A stretch of DNA of 64,000 bases from Hanleya hanleyi (taxonomy: Eukaryota; Mollusca; Polyplacophora; Lepidopleurida; Hanleyidae). Position numbers and translations under genes: made by a program. This document shows, piece by piece, positions 1 through 11,393 of this stretch. Below the pieces are notes generated by a model. That model worked only from the letters and a program-made list of their open reading frames with translations. It did no database searches and was not told where the DNA came from. Positions within the stretch are counted from its first letter, which is position 1. Each line of letters opens with the position of its first letter. The stretch covers positions 1 through 64,000 of the forward strand of contig JAVTVY010019051.1 of the NCBI GenBank assembly GCA_036873755.1, given 5' to 3'.

Positions 1-59
1 ATAAAATATGGGCAGAGGGAAGCCATTTTCGATAGGCGTCTGACTTAGCACTATATAAA

Positions 60-185
60 TAAGTGTTGAAAATTTGGTGGTTGTGTCTCAAGCGGTTTTG
101 CCTAAAATGCGGTAACGGACGGACGTACATGGCGACGACAATACCCCCGAGGCCAAAATGGCCGAGGGGTAAAAACCAGAGGAAA
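60..185 (-). repeat. Truncated GTCCGTCC-family repeat, inverted copy
   Basis: Read on the minus strand this stretch runs from a 'tttttacccctcggcc' type start through 'gggggtattgtcgtcgccatg' into 'tacgtccgtccgt'. The same opening is found on the plus strand at about 32,223-32,300, where it leads into the 157-bp array, and a shorter version occurs at about 35,305. It is therefore one end of a dispersed repeat family. The short minus-strand reading frame across it is not a gene. The remainder of 186-1,530 is AT-rich DNA in which I see no gene or repeat. Confidence 0.6.
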
Positions 186-1539
186 AAGAGTCATCCTGTG
201 TTTTTTTCTCATTGAAAGGACACCGGACTGGGTATCATTTGTCTGATTTCTGCTAGTGTTTTCTTTTCTATTAAAGATGTAAAAATAGAGATGTCCAATA
301 CAGGCAAATGTTATGTACATTAGTCATGATGTGATAATTCAAGTCACTGATAACTATACAGTTATTATGGCTGCTCTAGTAAAATTTTGATCATATTCAA
401 AATGTGAACATACATGTACTATTACTGAACTCGGATTGGACGGATCCGATTTTCTATGATATGAACTAGGCCTACCTAAAATGCATAAAGGTTACATGTA
501 CATGTATACGTGTAAGCAAACTATCAAAAAAAGAAGCTATATGGCAGATCCATGGCTGACTATTTTGATTTTCATACCGGTACATGGTCAGCAGGTTTTG
601 AATTTACATATAAATGTTACTTGCCATGCTTGTAGCACCAGTCTGTCAGTAATACCTGGCTGAAAAACCCTCCACGGATGTCCCACCTCTTCATTTCTCC
701 ACCACATTCCTAAAATACGGAATGAAAAAAGGAATATACGTTGAAGAAATTCATGTATGTTGTGCAGATAATCTACCACATATTTAAACATGGCAAACCT
801 GAAAGTGATCATCTGACATGATCTCCAATCATCAATGGCAACTGTATGTGACGACCAATGTCAACAGTATAGGAAATGAATACCAACAATACTCTGTCAG
901 CAGTGTTTATCATGTTTATAAGCTGTGTTGTGTTCCTGGAATCCTAGCCTGCTTTACAAACTGCTCAAAACTTTATACATGACCATGGGCCTATTCCACA
1001 CTGGTAAATTTCAACTTTCTTTTCAATAAAAAATTAACCCAGAAAGATTAAGAAAATGAAAAAAAAAAATAATCATCAATATCGGTTTACCCAGTGATGT
1101 TAACGGATGCATGAGCTGTAATGGCACTGCTGTACCAGTGAAACATGGAATAGTTCCTGGAGCCGACTAGGGATCATTTGAAATTAACATTACACATGTG
1201 TCACATACATTTTACTTTCACTACACGAGGCCAAATTATGCAGAAGGCAAGCTACATACCGGTATTAAAGAATATATTCTGACAAGATCAGAGATTATGG
1301 AATACATGTAATTCTAAATTCTAAAGAATAATTCACTATTTGTATATATTGTAAATCATGTCTGGAGAGAGGCCTTCCAGTCTCACATGTGCTAGCCTAC
1401 CCGATACAGGCGATACAGACAACAATGACCCCCATCAACCCGGGACACAGTGCTCTTCTTTTACGTAGATTTACCATATTAAATCAAATGAGAGGTGACG
1501 TAAAGGTGCGACGGTTATGAGAACGGTATCTTAAATTGC

Positions 1540-1607
1540 GCGTATTTCGCAGTTTAGAGACTGAAGACACATGGACCAGGCGGCGAGGTTGAAATATTGA
1601 CGGTAAG
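1540..1607 (+). other. Possible non-coding exon with splice donor
   Basis: A short GC-richer stretch ends in 'gacg|gtaagtat', a strong match to a 5' splice donor at about 1,601. No long reading frame enters it. About 180 bases downstream, at 1,782-1,793, lies the perfect palindrome TGCGCATGCGCA, the classical NRF1 recognition sequence. Together these could mark a host promoter with a 5' UTR exon, but there is no transcript evidence, and single donor-like and NRF1-like matches occur by chance. Confidence 0.2.
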
Positions 1608-1781
1608 TATAATAAAATGCAACCTAAAAGTTTAATACGCATCTGTAACATCGATCAGTCGCATATTTGTTATCTTTGTGAGCATTATGGCCTGTTTCTG
1701 GGATTAAAATTGGCCGACAAGTGTTATTTTGAAGCTGTGTACTTTCACTATCAGTGCTTCCCAGACAAAGAAAAGGTTGTC

Positions 1782-1793
1782 TTGCGCATGCGC
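1782..1793. promoter_or_regulatory. NRF1-type palindrome TGCGCATGCGCA
   Basis: This is a perfect 12-base palindrome matching the known NRF1 consensus found in CpG-rich metazoan promoters. No gene can be assigned to it. The flanking bases from 1,900 to 3,000 hold no supported gene; a CpG-richer patch lies at about 2,870-2,950. Confidence 0.25.
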
Positions 1794-3002
1794 AAATACC
1801 CTGTTCAGCTCATGTCATTAAACGGCGGGAATGTTCTGACAGAAAATACGCTTTTGTATATCGCTTTAAGTGCATTCGCTTCAATGAACTAAATGCCCTT
1901 ATTCAAATTTAGTTTCTTTCATTCTTAATCACCGAGTTGTACACTTATGATGATGTGTAGGTTTAAAAAATTATTCCAAATGAATTCTTAAGTTAATTTT
2001 CTTAGATGGGGTCATCTTTTTCCTTTTTTCCAGAAAGTAGCGGCGAGAGTTATTTGCTCTTGAGTGACTTGTGTTCCCCCGGTATGCAACTGAACCAGAC
2101 GACATTTATGTTTTTCCATTGTGCTACTTCCAATCCAAGGATTAATAAAATATATAGTTTTAGTGTATTCAAGTCTTTTGTGAAATTCATGTAGCATAGC
2201 TACTTTAGACGAGAAATGTCTGCTAACTGTATACTTGGATACAAAATTTGTACCACTCACGTATCTGTCAATATCTTTCAGGGCTTGTCCTTTAACAGTC
2301 TGTCTCCGTGTTTGGCACACAAAGCATCTCTCGACCATCGATCTTCTGTGTCATAGTCGATCAACCCGCCTGTATTCCACGTTAAAAAAGTTGCCAATTG
2401 TACACTATTTCCTTTACCGGTGGCCATAACAAATTGTATAGAAGGATCATCCAATTTCAGTCCAAATTAAAGTTCATTTGCGTAATTCAATATAGTTCAA
2501 AATCAAAAATGGCGGCTGAACTGGGTGCGCTACAAATTTTTACTCGGAAACGGACCGAAACACATTTTTGATAAAGTTGAATGCGATCAATGTAATATGG
2601 TACAATTTATTTAATTAAAAGAAATCAAATTGGTTTTAGATTATAGATAATCATGTATGTGTACGATAGGAAATGTTTTTGACGTAAATTGTCATTTAGA
2701 GCAGTATATTGAAAACCACGAGAAATACGGATTCCGGACTAGAGTTCAAGTTAGCATTTTGGATTGACTGCAGGCCACTAAATCTACCACAAACGAAAAA
2801 AGAGTTCTCCGTTCACCACGGCATGTTGTCTGACTCACAACAACAACAGATATTTTTGTTCTTTTGTACCGTTCTCGGCGTGCGCGATTTATCACGGCCC
2901 TGAGAATAAAATCAGGCGCGCTGTGGTGCGCGACCACACTCGCACACCTCAAAAACGAAAGACTGTAAACCTGAAAATGAAATTTGAATTTATCGGTTAC
3001 TC

Positions 3003-3057
3003 ACCTGGTTCTGTCGCTTCCTTTGTACTGGCATCCATCCTTGCATCCTCATCTTGA
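3003..3057 (-). other. Possible first coding exon of a minus-strand host gene
   Basis: On the minus strand a short frame beginning with clustered ATG codons (about 3,020-3,045) reads into 'acagaaccag|gtgagtaac', a near-consensus splice donor whose exon edge is at about 3,006. The downstream (lower-coordinate) intron side contains a CpG-rich patch at 2,870-2,950, as is common near promoters. Only about a dozen codons would be present, so no product can be named. RNA evidence would be needed to accept it. Confidence 0.2.
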
Positions 3058-3384
3058 CAAGCATTTCTTTCCATTTATAGCAGTAATACTAGAATATATT
3101 TGCACAAAATTTCTCGCCCATGTCGAAGTTGTATAATATGACAAGAGACTGTTTTGATTAAAACCTTGCAAAACAGCATAACACCAAAGATATGATGGAT
3201 AATTCTCACAATTTAGAAAATCTGTTTTCTTCAATTCTCCATAGACATTGCATTTTGCACACATGATAGTGAAAACACCTAAATTGTTCAAATAGAATTG
3301 CCCAGCCTTTGTGCTCATGGTATCTGTGGTGGAGAAAGTCCCACTGTTCAGTTACAGACAGGGTGGCAAGTTCTTGCAGGCTAA

Positions 3385-3589
3385 AGGCCCATTCTCACGG
3401 TGCGATTTGTAGTAACAACTTGTAGCATACAACTTAGTTGCATCGTGAGAACACTCGTACGATTTTAGTCACATGCTACAAGTCGTATGAAATAGAACCG
3501 GTCCTATTTCATGCGATTAGTTGCATGCTACAAATCGGGGGATTCCCCCGTCGAGTTGTTACTACAAATCGCATCGTGAGAATGGGCCT
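3385..3589. mobile_element. PIF/Harbinger-like MITE with TAA target duplication
   Basis: The 205-bp element starts AGGCCCATTCTCACGG and ends in the inverted match CCGTGAGAATGGGCCT-like sequence (actual right end 'gcatcgtgagaatgggcct'). The arms pair over about 40 bases, including 'gcgatttgtagtaacaact' on the left. It is flanked on both sides by TAA (3,382-3,384 and 3,590-3,592), the 3-bp duplication typical of PIF/Harbinger elements. It has no coding capacity. The interior contains further short palindromes ('acaagtcgtatg', 'ggggaatccccc'-like). The rest of 3,600-4,410 shows nothing I recognise. Confidence 0.75.
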
Positions 3590-4424
3590 TAAAGCATACA
3601 CCCAAGTTCATATACAAATATTCTTCCAAAGCCAAAGAACTGGGAAACACTGAAGGAATCAATGCAATGGGTTTGTAAATGCAGGTCACCTGTAGAATCC
3701 AGATCCCAATTTATATGCAAATACTCAAAGCCCCAAACAAAAGTTTCTGCCAGCCAAGATTGTCAGAGGCAGCCTGCCACTCATTTACATTTCAAAGACA
3801 TGTTTCCTGAATAGACTGCAGTCACTGGCTTGATACAATGACTTTGGTTTAAATGCTTATCTGACAGGTATAGTGAATATTCATCCCCAAAATACTTTTG
3901 GAGAATTAAAAAACAAATGTTCAATATATTTCCCATTATACTGTAAATGTTAAATAATTTGATTAGTTAATATATAACTGTGTTGCTTTCTAAAATCTCT
4001 TCGACATGGGCGAAGCATTTCTTGAAAATATGTTTCAATATTGCTGTGCACATGGGAGCTCAAGCTTGTATCTTTGTTATATTTTGAGTGCCTAAATGGA
4101 TGCCAGCACAAAGGCCTTAAGAAATTATTCTGGCAAACAATGGAAGTTTAACAGGCATAGTGGACTAAAATACATATACAGGATAGTATCATAACAAAGT
4201 TATAGCCACAAAATTACTTAATTAGTCCGTCTATCGTGTCTTTATTTATTTTCTTAAGACCTCAATTTACAAACCAGATATAATAATAATAATAGAGTCT
4301 ACATTATTGCAGACTCAATATTCATGTACAGGTGTTGTAGGGCATAGGCCTATGCAAAATAAACAGTGGGCCTACGGGTAACAATTAGGCCTAATATACA
4401 CATGGCTCATCGATTTAATAGTTA

Positions 4425-5530
4425 TGTCTCCCCCAACTATGTTGGGGGGAGACATCTAGTGTTTGTTCTGTCTGTCTGGTTGGATGGATGGATGTCTGGA
4501 TGTCTGTCCGTCCCCTTACCTTGTCTGCAAGATATCTTGAGAACTACTGGTTGGAATTTCACCAAACTTGGATGGAACTTCATTGGGATAGCCCCCCCCC
4601 CATTTGATTAGGTTTTGGTGTGTCTGTGTGCATTCATCCGTGTCGGGTGTCTGTCCATCTACTGGTACATGTATATAAGGCCTTGTCTGCAAGATATCTT
4701 GAGAACTACTGGACGGAATTCCCTCAAACTTGGATAGAAGCTTCATTGGGATAGCCCCGTCATTTGATTAGGTTTTGGTGTGTGTGTCTGCATTCATCCG
4801 TGCCCGGTGTCCGTCCATCCATCCATCTACTTGTACATACAGGCCTTGTCTGCAAGATATCTTGAGAACTACTGGACGGAATTTCACCAAACTTGGATGG
4901 AAGCTTCAGTGGGATAGCCCCGTCATTTGATTAGGTTTTGGTGTATGTGTGTATGCATTCATCCGTGTCCGTCCATCCATCTACTTGTACATGTATATAC
5001 AGGCCTTGTCTGCAAGATATCTTGAGAACTATTGGACGGAATTTCACCAACCTTGGACAGAAGCTTCAGTGGGATAGCCCCCGCATTTGATTAGGTTTTG
5101 GTGTGTGTGCGTCCATTCGTCCGTGTTCGGTATCTGTCCATCTACTTGTACATGTATATACAGGCCTTGTCTGCAAAATATCTTGAAACTACTGGACGGA
5201 ATTTCACCAAACTTAGATGGAAGCTTCATTGGCATAGCCTCTCATTTGATTAGGTTTTGGTGTATGTGTGCGTTCATCCATGTCCATCGTCCGTCCGTCC
5301 GTCCATCTTCATGTACATGTATACAGTATATACAGGCCTTGTCTGCAAGATATCTTGAGAACTACTGAACAGAATTTCACCAAACTTGGAAGGTTCATTG
5401 GAATAGCTCCCTCATTTGATTAGATTTTGGTTTGTGCATGCATTTATCCTTGTCCATTGTCCGTCCATCCATTCATCTAATTGTACATGTATATACAGAT
5501 CTTGTTGGCAAGATATCAGGAGAACTACTT
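4425..5530 (+). repeat. ~160-bp tandem array (GTCCATCC / 'ttgagaactactgg' family)
   Basis: About seven units repeat with a period near 160 bases; the core 'ccttgtctgcaagatatctt' recurs at about 4,519, 4,681, 4,843, 5,003, 5,164, 5,337 and 5,499. Each unit also carries 'atttcaccaaacttgga', 'tttgattaggttttggtgtg' and a GTCC/CATCC pyrimidine tract. The array opens with a small palindrome ('tctcccccaactatgt' / 'tgttggggggagac') at 4,426-4,453. Reading frames on both strands through the array are by-products of repetition. The last unit decays at about 5,530. Confidence 0.85.
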
Positions 5531-5747
5531 GACACTTATTTCTACATTAATTTTATAGCACTTTCCCTTAAATAATGTGCCCACTCAACGCAAGGTGGGA
5601 GGTTGGGGGGAAAACAACCAGCATAGGCTTCATGCTGGAGCGGCAACCCAAGGGTCAAAGCGGAACCTCTAGTTCCTTAATTGACGTGCGCTCAAAACTG
5701 CTCCTCTGATACTCTTGTAGAAATTCTTGGTATAATGTTCGTTGTAA

Positions 5748-6790
5748 ATTTAAGGACAGCTTTCCGTCCAGTCTCCGTGCACCGGAATCTTAGCGGAAAC
5801 GTATGTCAGTTTCCGACCTGTTTCTGCGCAACCGGAACAGACTAGAAACTTAATAGCAGTTTCCGGTCCATTTCCGCTGCATTGGAAACAGAGCGGAAAT
5901 TGACATCAGTTTTTGTCCAGTTTCCATGTACCAGAATCTGGGCGGAAACCTAGGTCAGTTTCTGATCTGTTTCTGCTCAAGCGGAAACCGGCTGGAAACT
6001 TGAATAGCAGTTTCCAGTCTATTTCCGCTGGATTGGAAACATGGGGGAAACTCGCGTTGGTTTCCGAGCTGTTTCTGCTCGAGCGGAAACAGGTCTGAAA
6101 CTCCAGCACCAGTTTTCAGTCCATTTCCAATGCATTGGAAACAGAGCGGAAACTAACATCAGTTTCCCACCCGTTTCCGCTGAAGCGTAATCTGGGCGGA
6201 AATTTAAGGACAGCTTTCCGTCCAGTCTCCGTGCACCGGAATCTTAGCGGAAACCTATGTCAGTTTCCGACCTGTTTCTGCGCAACCGGAAACAGGCTAG
6301 AAACTTGATAGCAGTTTCCGGTCCATTTCCGCTCCATTTCCGATGCATTGGAAACAGAGCGGAAACTAACATCAGTTTCCCACCCATTTCCGCTGAAGCG
6401 TAATCTGGGCGGAAATTTAAGGACAGCTTTCCGTCCATTATCCGTGCACCGGAATCTTAGCGGAAACCTATGTCAGTTTCCGACCTGTTTCTGCGCAACC
6501 GGAAACAGGCTAGAAACTTGATAGCAGTTTCCGGTCCATTTCCGCTCCATTTCCGATGCATTGGAAACAGAGCGGAAACTAACATCAGTTTCCCACCCGT
6601 TTCCGGTGAAGCGTAATTTGGGCGGAAACTTAACAACAGGTTTCTGTCCAGTTTCCGTGCACCGGATTCTTGGCGGAAACAAAAACACCTGTTTCCACTG
6701 GTTTCCGCATCACGGAAACAGGCTGGAAATGGGGTGTTACAGTTTCCAACTGGTTTCCGCCAAGAATCCGCATTTTTGGAAACCAGTACA
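5748..6790. repeat. TTTCCG/CGGAAA higher-order repeat block
   Basis: About 1 kb is made of 60-75-base imperfect subunits that alternate 'cagtttccg' and 'gcggaaac', so both strands look alike. A larger unit is visible: 'ggacagctttccgtcc' recurs at about 5,754, 6,208 and 6,421 (spacings about 454 and 213), each followed by 'gtgcaccggaatcttagcgg'. The block runs directly into the Gypsy remnant, so it might be the 5' untranslated or LTR-adjacent tandem repeat of that element, or an independent satellite. The frames in it are not genes. Confidence 0.8.
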
Positions 6791-6884
6791 TTTCACCCAG
6801 TGATGAATGTGGTCGGATATCCTTGGCGGAAAATGTCACTATTCCCCCGAGGCACGAAACAATCGTGTCGAATCCAAGGAGGTG

Positions 6885-8170
6885 ATGGGCCTGCACCATT
6901 TGGGATGATTGAGCCATCACAGAGGATGGGCGAGAAGGAAGATATACTGATCGCAAGGACATTAGTAACTGTCGACCAAGAAGGCACCGTACCAATCCGA
7001 GTAATGAATGTGAGTGACGAGCCTAAGACCTTGTATAAAGGTTCCACCACTGGTCAGCTGCAGCCAATACGGGCTGTTGTGGCATTGGATGAAAATCCTG
7101 GTGATGAGGATACAGAGAGGCAGGCAAGGAAGGTGGACAGCTTGATGGAGAAGATTAGTGCTCCTGTGACCCCACAACAAACAGGAGACACACGCCAGCT
7201 ACTAGCTAAGTTTGCTGACCTGTTTGTTACGGCCGACGACAGATTGAGGTGCATCATTCAATTGATACCGGTAGCGCAAGACCATGTAAGCAGCAGCCAC
7301 GTAGGGTCGCACCTACAGTGCGAAAGGAGATCAACCGGCAGATTGAAAAGATGAATCAGCAGGGGGTTATTGAACCATCGAATAGTCCCTGGGCTTCCCC
7401 GGTAGTCCTTGTTCGAAAGAAGGACGGCACCGCCAGATTCTGTGTCGATTTCAGACGCCTAAACCAAGTGACCATTAAGGATGCATATCCACTCCCTGGA
7501 TTGGACGATTCCTTAGACGCATTATCGGGGTCGGCCTGGTTTTCGACACTGGATATGCTTAGAGGATACTGGCAAGTACCAATAGATCCAGCTGACAAAG
7601 CGAAGACGGCTTTCACGACGCACCGAAGCCTATATAATTTCACGGTTATGCTTTTTGGGCTGTGCAACGCCCCAGGAACGTTTGAAAGACTTATGGAGAC
7701 TGTGTGTCTGGACTACGTTGGAACATGTGCCTTATATACCTCGACGACATCCTAGTGTACAGCCGAACGTTCGACGAACACTTGGAAAGGTTGGAAAAAG
7801 CCTTTGGGTGCTTGTATGAAGCGGGACTAAAACTCAAGACGAGCAAATGTACTCCACTGGCAAATGAGGTTATGTTTCTGGGACACGTGGTTTCGAAGGC
7901 CGGAATATCCCCTGATGCTGGAAAGGTAGCCACAATCAAAGACTGGCCTACTCTCAACAGCGTGACAGAAGTAAGAAGTTTTCTAAGTCTTGCTTCGTAT
8001 TGTAGGATGTACATACGAGCGTTCTCACAGATACCTCCACCCCTCCACGCTGTAACGCAGAAGGGACATGAATTCGTCTAGACAGATAAATGCCAGACGA
8101 CATTTGCCCTATTGAAGGAGTCTCTGTGCACCGCACCAGTACTGACTCATCCAGATTTCACTAAGATGTT
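6885..8170 (+). pseudogene. Gypsy reverse transcriptase (broken)
   Basis: The linker contains 'GMIEPSQRMGEKEDILIART' and 'MNVSDEPKTLYKGSTTGQL'. A frame change at about 7,250-7,340 leads into RT fingers and palm: 'VIEPSNSPWASPVVLVRKKD', 'FCVDFRRLNQVTIKDAYPLP', then 'WFSTLDMLRGYWQVPIDP' and 'LFGLCNAP'. A second frame change at about 7,700 precedes the catalytic YLDD box at 7,737-7,748 ('CLIYLDDILVYSRTFDEHL'), followed by 'FLGHVVSKAGISPDAGKV' in the thumb region. A TAG stop at about 8,080 separates 'KGHEFV' from the tail 'LLKESLCTAPVLTHPDF', which leads into the RNase H start. At least two frameshifts and one stop make it non-functional. Confidence 0.9.
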
Positions 8171-9217
8171 CATTTTGGACACCGATATTGGTCATATCAT
8201 CCAAGTTGCCACATGAACAGGTACAATAAAAGCGTACCTGAGACACAACACATATCACGAATCGTTAGATTCTTTGTATGTGCTTTAGAATAGGTTAACC
8301 GGAAGACTATTCTGTGAAGTCATGTGACGCAGTCAGTATGTCGGCACCTCTTCCCACTTCCCTTATATGTGTTGTAATTTATTCCTGTATATGGCGAGAT
8401 TCTGCTGGTGGGCGTTTCGTCCCCGAGGCCCGCCCCCTGTACAGACCTTTCGGTCTTTGATATATCTTGGCATTTGTGGGAAGTTGATGCTGGGTCGACA
8501 TCGGACCTTACAGACTAGTCTTTTGTGTTAAATGCCGTCATTTACATCTGACACCAATATCAAATGTACGAGTTGTCACAGCGAAACAGCTCACCAATTA
8601 CCAGTATACGAGTTGTCTGAGCATTTCCATCATAGCTCTCTAGATTTGCATCTAATACCGCTTATGCCGGTGCTAGGTGCCGTGTGGTCATATCACCCAA
8701 GTTGCCACATGAACAGGTACAATAAAAGCGTACCTGAGACACAACACATATCACGAATCGTTAGATTCTTGGTATGTGCTTTAGAATAGGTTAACCGGAA
8801 GACTATTCTGTGAAGTCATGTGACGCAGTCAGTATGTCGGCACCTCTTCCCACTTCCCTTGTATGTGTTGTAATTGGTAGTGTGCTGTCTCAAAAGCATG
8901 GTGAACTGGAGCGAGTAGTCAGCTACGTTGGTCGGACATTGGCGAAAAGTGATCGACGATATTGTGTGACTGGAAAAGAGTTGCTGGCAGTCATCCATTT
9001 CGTCAAGGCATTCAGACCATACCTGTACGGTCAGCGGTTTCTGCTACGTGCTGAGCCCAGAGCGCTGAGGTGGATTATGCAATTCAAAGAGCCGGAGGGT
9101 CAGCTGGCTCCATGGGTAGACATATTGTCTACCTATAAATTTGAAGTACAGCATCGCCCCGGACGGTTACACGGAAATGTGAATGGGTTGTCAAGGTCTC
9201 CTTGTAAGCAGTGTGGA
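8171..9217 (+). pseudogene. Gypsy RNase H, split by a 680-bp insertion
   Basis: The first catalytic strand ends with 'FILDTD' at about 8,170-8,187. The domain resumes after the insertion at 8,873 with 'IGSVLSQKHGELERVVSYVG', 'YCVTGKELLAVIHFVKAFRP' and 'APWVDILSTYKFEVQHRPG'. The usual closing motif of the family (an H-x-N-A-D-A-L-S-R type sequence) is altered here to 'HGNVNGLSR', followed by 'SPCKQCG'. The insertion is flanked by a direct repeat ATTGGT at 8,187-8,192 and 8,873-8,878, which marks where the host RNase H was interrupted. Confidence 0.88.
8193..8872 (+). mobile_element. Short repeat family A, tandem-type insertion in RNase H
   Basis: The 680-bp insert contains two copies of a ~185-bp tail ('gttgccacatgaacaggtac' ... 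'gtcggcacctcttcccactt' ... 'gtgttgtaat'), at about 8,205-8,384 and 8,699-8,874, separated by a head segment with 'cagacctttcggtctttgat' and 'ggtcgacatcgg'. The flanking duplication is ATTGGT. The arrangement tail-head-tail resembles a short LTR-internal-LTR unit or two tandem non-autonomous elements; ends do not follow TG...CA. Related copies are at 9,259-9,690 (inverted), 10,884-11,073, 62,962-63,114 (inverted), and more diverged ones at about 17,110-17,600 and 29,940-30,080. The short frames inside are not genes. Confidence 0.8.
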
Positions 9218-9258
9218 TAGTACAATACCAGCGACCAAGATCTTGACGTACCTGTCAA

Positions 9259-9690
9259 GATTACAACACATATAAGGGAAGTGGGAAGAGGTGCCGACAT
9301 ACTGACTGCGTCATATGGCTTCGCAGAATAGTCTTCTGGTAAACCTATTCTAAAGCACATACCAAGAATCTAACGATTCGTGATGTGTTGTATCTCAGGT
9401 ACGCTTTTATTGTACCTGTTCATGTGGCAACATGGATGATATGCCCACACGGCCCCTAATACCGGCATAAGCGGTATTAGATACAAATCTAGAGCTATCA
9501 TGGAAATGCTCTGACAACTCGTATACTGGCAATTGGTGAGCTGTTTCGCTGTGACAACTCGTACATTGGAGATTGGTGAGCTGTAACGTCGTCAGATGTA
9601 AATGACGACAATTAACACAAAAGACTAGTCTGTAAGGCCCGATGTCGACGCAGCATCAACTCTCCACAAATGCCAACATATATCAAAGAC
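9259..9690 (-). mobile_element. Repeat family A, inverted near-complete copy
   Basis: Read on the minus strand this begins at a 'gaccttttggtctttgata' head and ends in 'cacttcccttatatgtgttg'. It matches the 8,440-8,874 segment closely along its length, with a few indels such as 'gacgacgttacagctcac'. It interrupts the Gypsy pol between the RNase H end and the 'ELRDAQASD' region of the pre-integrase sequence. I could not define its target duplication with certainty. Confidence 0.75.
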
Positions 9691-9699
9691 CAAAAGGTC

Positions 9700-10373
9700 T
9701 GAATTTAGCCTGGCCTTCGACAGAACTGCGAGATGCGCAGGCTAGTGATTCAAGTATGGCGTCCCGCAAAGGCTGGATCCAGGAAGGACGAAGACCAAAT
9801 TGGGACTCGCTATATCTGGCTGGGGCAGAACTGAAAACCTATCTGGCGCAATGGGAACAACTCCACCTGAGTGACGGTATCATCTACCGAAGATGATTTG
9901 ATCCAAAGGGACGGTACACAAGAGATCAAGCGCTTGTTCCTAGGTCTCTTCGAATTACCGTTTTAACTCAGTATCACGACCCTGCTACAGCCGGACACTT
10001 GGGGATCAGTCAAACGCTCAGCAAGGTGCGCCAACGTTCTACTGGCATGGTCTACAACGTGATGTCTGGAAATGGTGTCTCTCTTGTGAGGCGTGTGCCA
10101 AGAGGAAACCAACTGGTAAACGCCGGCGTGCGCCGATGCAGTTGACTGGTGCAGGAATGCCGATGGAGCGAATTGCGATTGACATCATGGGACCGGTAAC
10201 CCTAAAAACGACGACTGGCAACTCCTACATATTGGTGATCCAAGATTACTTCTCCAAATGGGTCGAGGCTCATGCCATGTCAGACATGGGAGCGGAAACG
10301 GTGGCTAGAGTCCTGGTAGACGAAGTAATATGTAGGTTTGGCGTTCCCAGGACCATACATTCCGATCATTAAT
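9700..10373 (+). pseudogene. Gypsy integrase zinc-binding domain and core, N part
   Basis: The segment starts with 'ELRDAQASD' and reads 'GAELKTYLAQWEQLHLSDGI' up to a TGA at about 9,894. After it comes the HHCC domain ('YHDPATAGHLGI', then in a shifted frame a W-H-G and C-x2-C-x2-C pattern at about 10,040-10,110), and the integrase core start 'MERIAIDIMGPVT' with its first catalytic D at about 10,180. The core then reads 'YILVIQDYFSKWVEAHAMSD' and 'FGVPRTIHSD'. Immediately after HSD, at about 10,370, roughly 70-80 bases expected in the family are missing, so the segment after the second catalytic D is deleted. Confidence 0.85.
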
Positions 10374-11393
10374 AAAACCAGGACCACTGCCTATCACCCC
10401 CAGTCTGACGGAATGGTCGAACGAATGAACAGAACACTGCAAAACATGATGAGTGCATACGTCGCAGAAAACCAGCAAGATTGGGACCAGTATCTGCAAC
10501 TAGTATGTATGGCGTATCGGGCAGCCGAACATGAATCGACGAAGTTTTCGTCAAATCAACTGATGCTGGGTCGTGAGCGTGTCCACCCTACAGAGTTGAT
10601 CGCGGGATTACCGCCGGAATTCAGTCAAACAAGTCTCACTGAATACGTGCAACATTTTGTTGAGCAGTTGGAAAATGTGTACGCCCTGGTGCGTACGCAC
10701 TTGGAAAATGGCTTACGCCGAAAGAAACACCTATATGACGCACGGCTAAACTGGCAGCCCTACTCCGTTGGAGAAATGATATGACTGTATACACCTCGGC
10801 GTAAAAGAGGAGTTTCTCCAAAGCTACAGAAATGGTGGACTGGGCCATATACAATTCTTAATCGGTTCAGTGAAGTGACTTACATGATCTGGTGACTCAT
10901 GTTGCCACATGAATAGGTACAATGAAAGCGTACCTGAGATACAACACATATCACGAATCGTTAGATTCGTGGTATGTGCTTTAGAATAGGTTAACCAGAA
11001 GACTATACTGTGAAGTCATGTGACTCTGTCAGTATGTCGGCACCTCTTCCCGCCTCCCGTATATGTATTGTAATTACCGAATACAGCTAGGCAAGCAGTA
11101 TAAGGTTGTTCACGTTGACAGGCTCAAGCCGTATGTGGTCAGAGATACACAACTACAACTAAACGGTCCGACAGCGGCTCAGGCCGAAGTTGTCTACGAA
11201 CAAAAAACACTGATTTGTCCGGCGCTGGAGATCGATGTGAGGCAGACAAACAGACCGACGATAGAGCGGCGACTTCAAAGGGACGTTTCGGGAGGGCTGT
11301 CAGACCACCTCGCCGGTTGGCCGATTGTCTTTTGTACCGAGTTCCCGCCAGTGAAAGTGAAACGCCCGGCTATAAAAGCGGAGTCGCGGGAAT
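10374..11393 (+). pseudogene. Gypsy integrase C part, split by a repeat insertion
   Basis: After the deletion the frame resumes as 'KTRTTAYHPQSDGMVERMNR', which carries the third catalytic residue E, then 'YVAENQQDWDQYLQLVCMAY' and 'NQLMLGRERVHPTEL'. The frame stops at 10,784. The C-terminal region continues in pieces to 'EVTY' at about 10,883, is interrupted by family A, and resumes at 11,074 with 'YRIQLGKQYKVVHVDRLKPY'. The following frame runs on to a stop at 11,395, next to the neighbouring element's inverted end. Confidence 0.85.
10884..11073 (+). mobile_element. Repeat family A, 190-bp tail copy with TTAC duplication
   Basis: The insert carries the same tail as at 8,205 ('gttgccacatgaataggtac' ... 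'gtcggcacctcttcccgcct'). It is flanked by TTAC at 10,880-10,883 and 11,074-11,077, and removing one TTAC restores continuity of the Gypsy frame around it. This 4-bp duplication differs from the ATTGGT seen at 8,187, so the duplication length for this family is 4-6 bp or I have one boundary slightly off. Confidence 0.8.

Larger units (their letters stand above)
6860..11393 (+). mobile_element. Degenerate Ty3/Gypsy LTR retrotransposon (pol region)
   Basis: A Gypsy pol can be followed in order: pre-RT linker, reverse transcriptase, RNase H, zinc-binding HHCC domain, integrase core and post-integrase region. It is spread over all three frames and interrupted by insertions at about 8,193-8,872, 9,259-9,690 and 10,884-11,073. 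I see no gag and cannot define either LTR. The right side is cut off by the inverted end of the neighbouring element at 11,393; just before this, 'ctataaaagcgg' (11,370-11,381) could be the TATA box of a lost 3' LTR. It is a dead element. Confidence 0.9.

Noticed and set aside
1617..1892. 91-codon frame with several Cys residues
   Set aside because: The Cys and His spacing does not form a known zinc-binding pattern, and the frame is isolated without supporting context.
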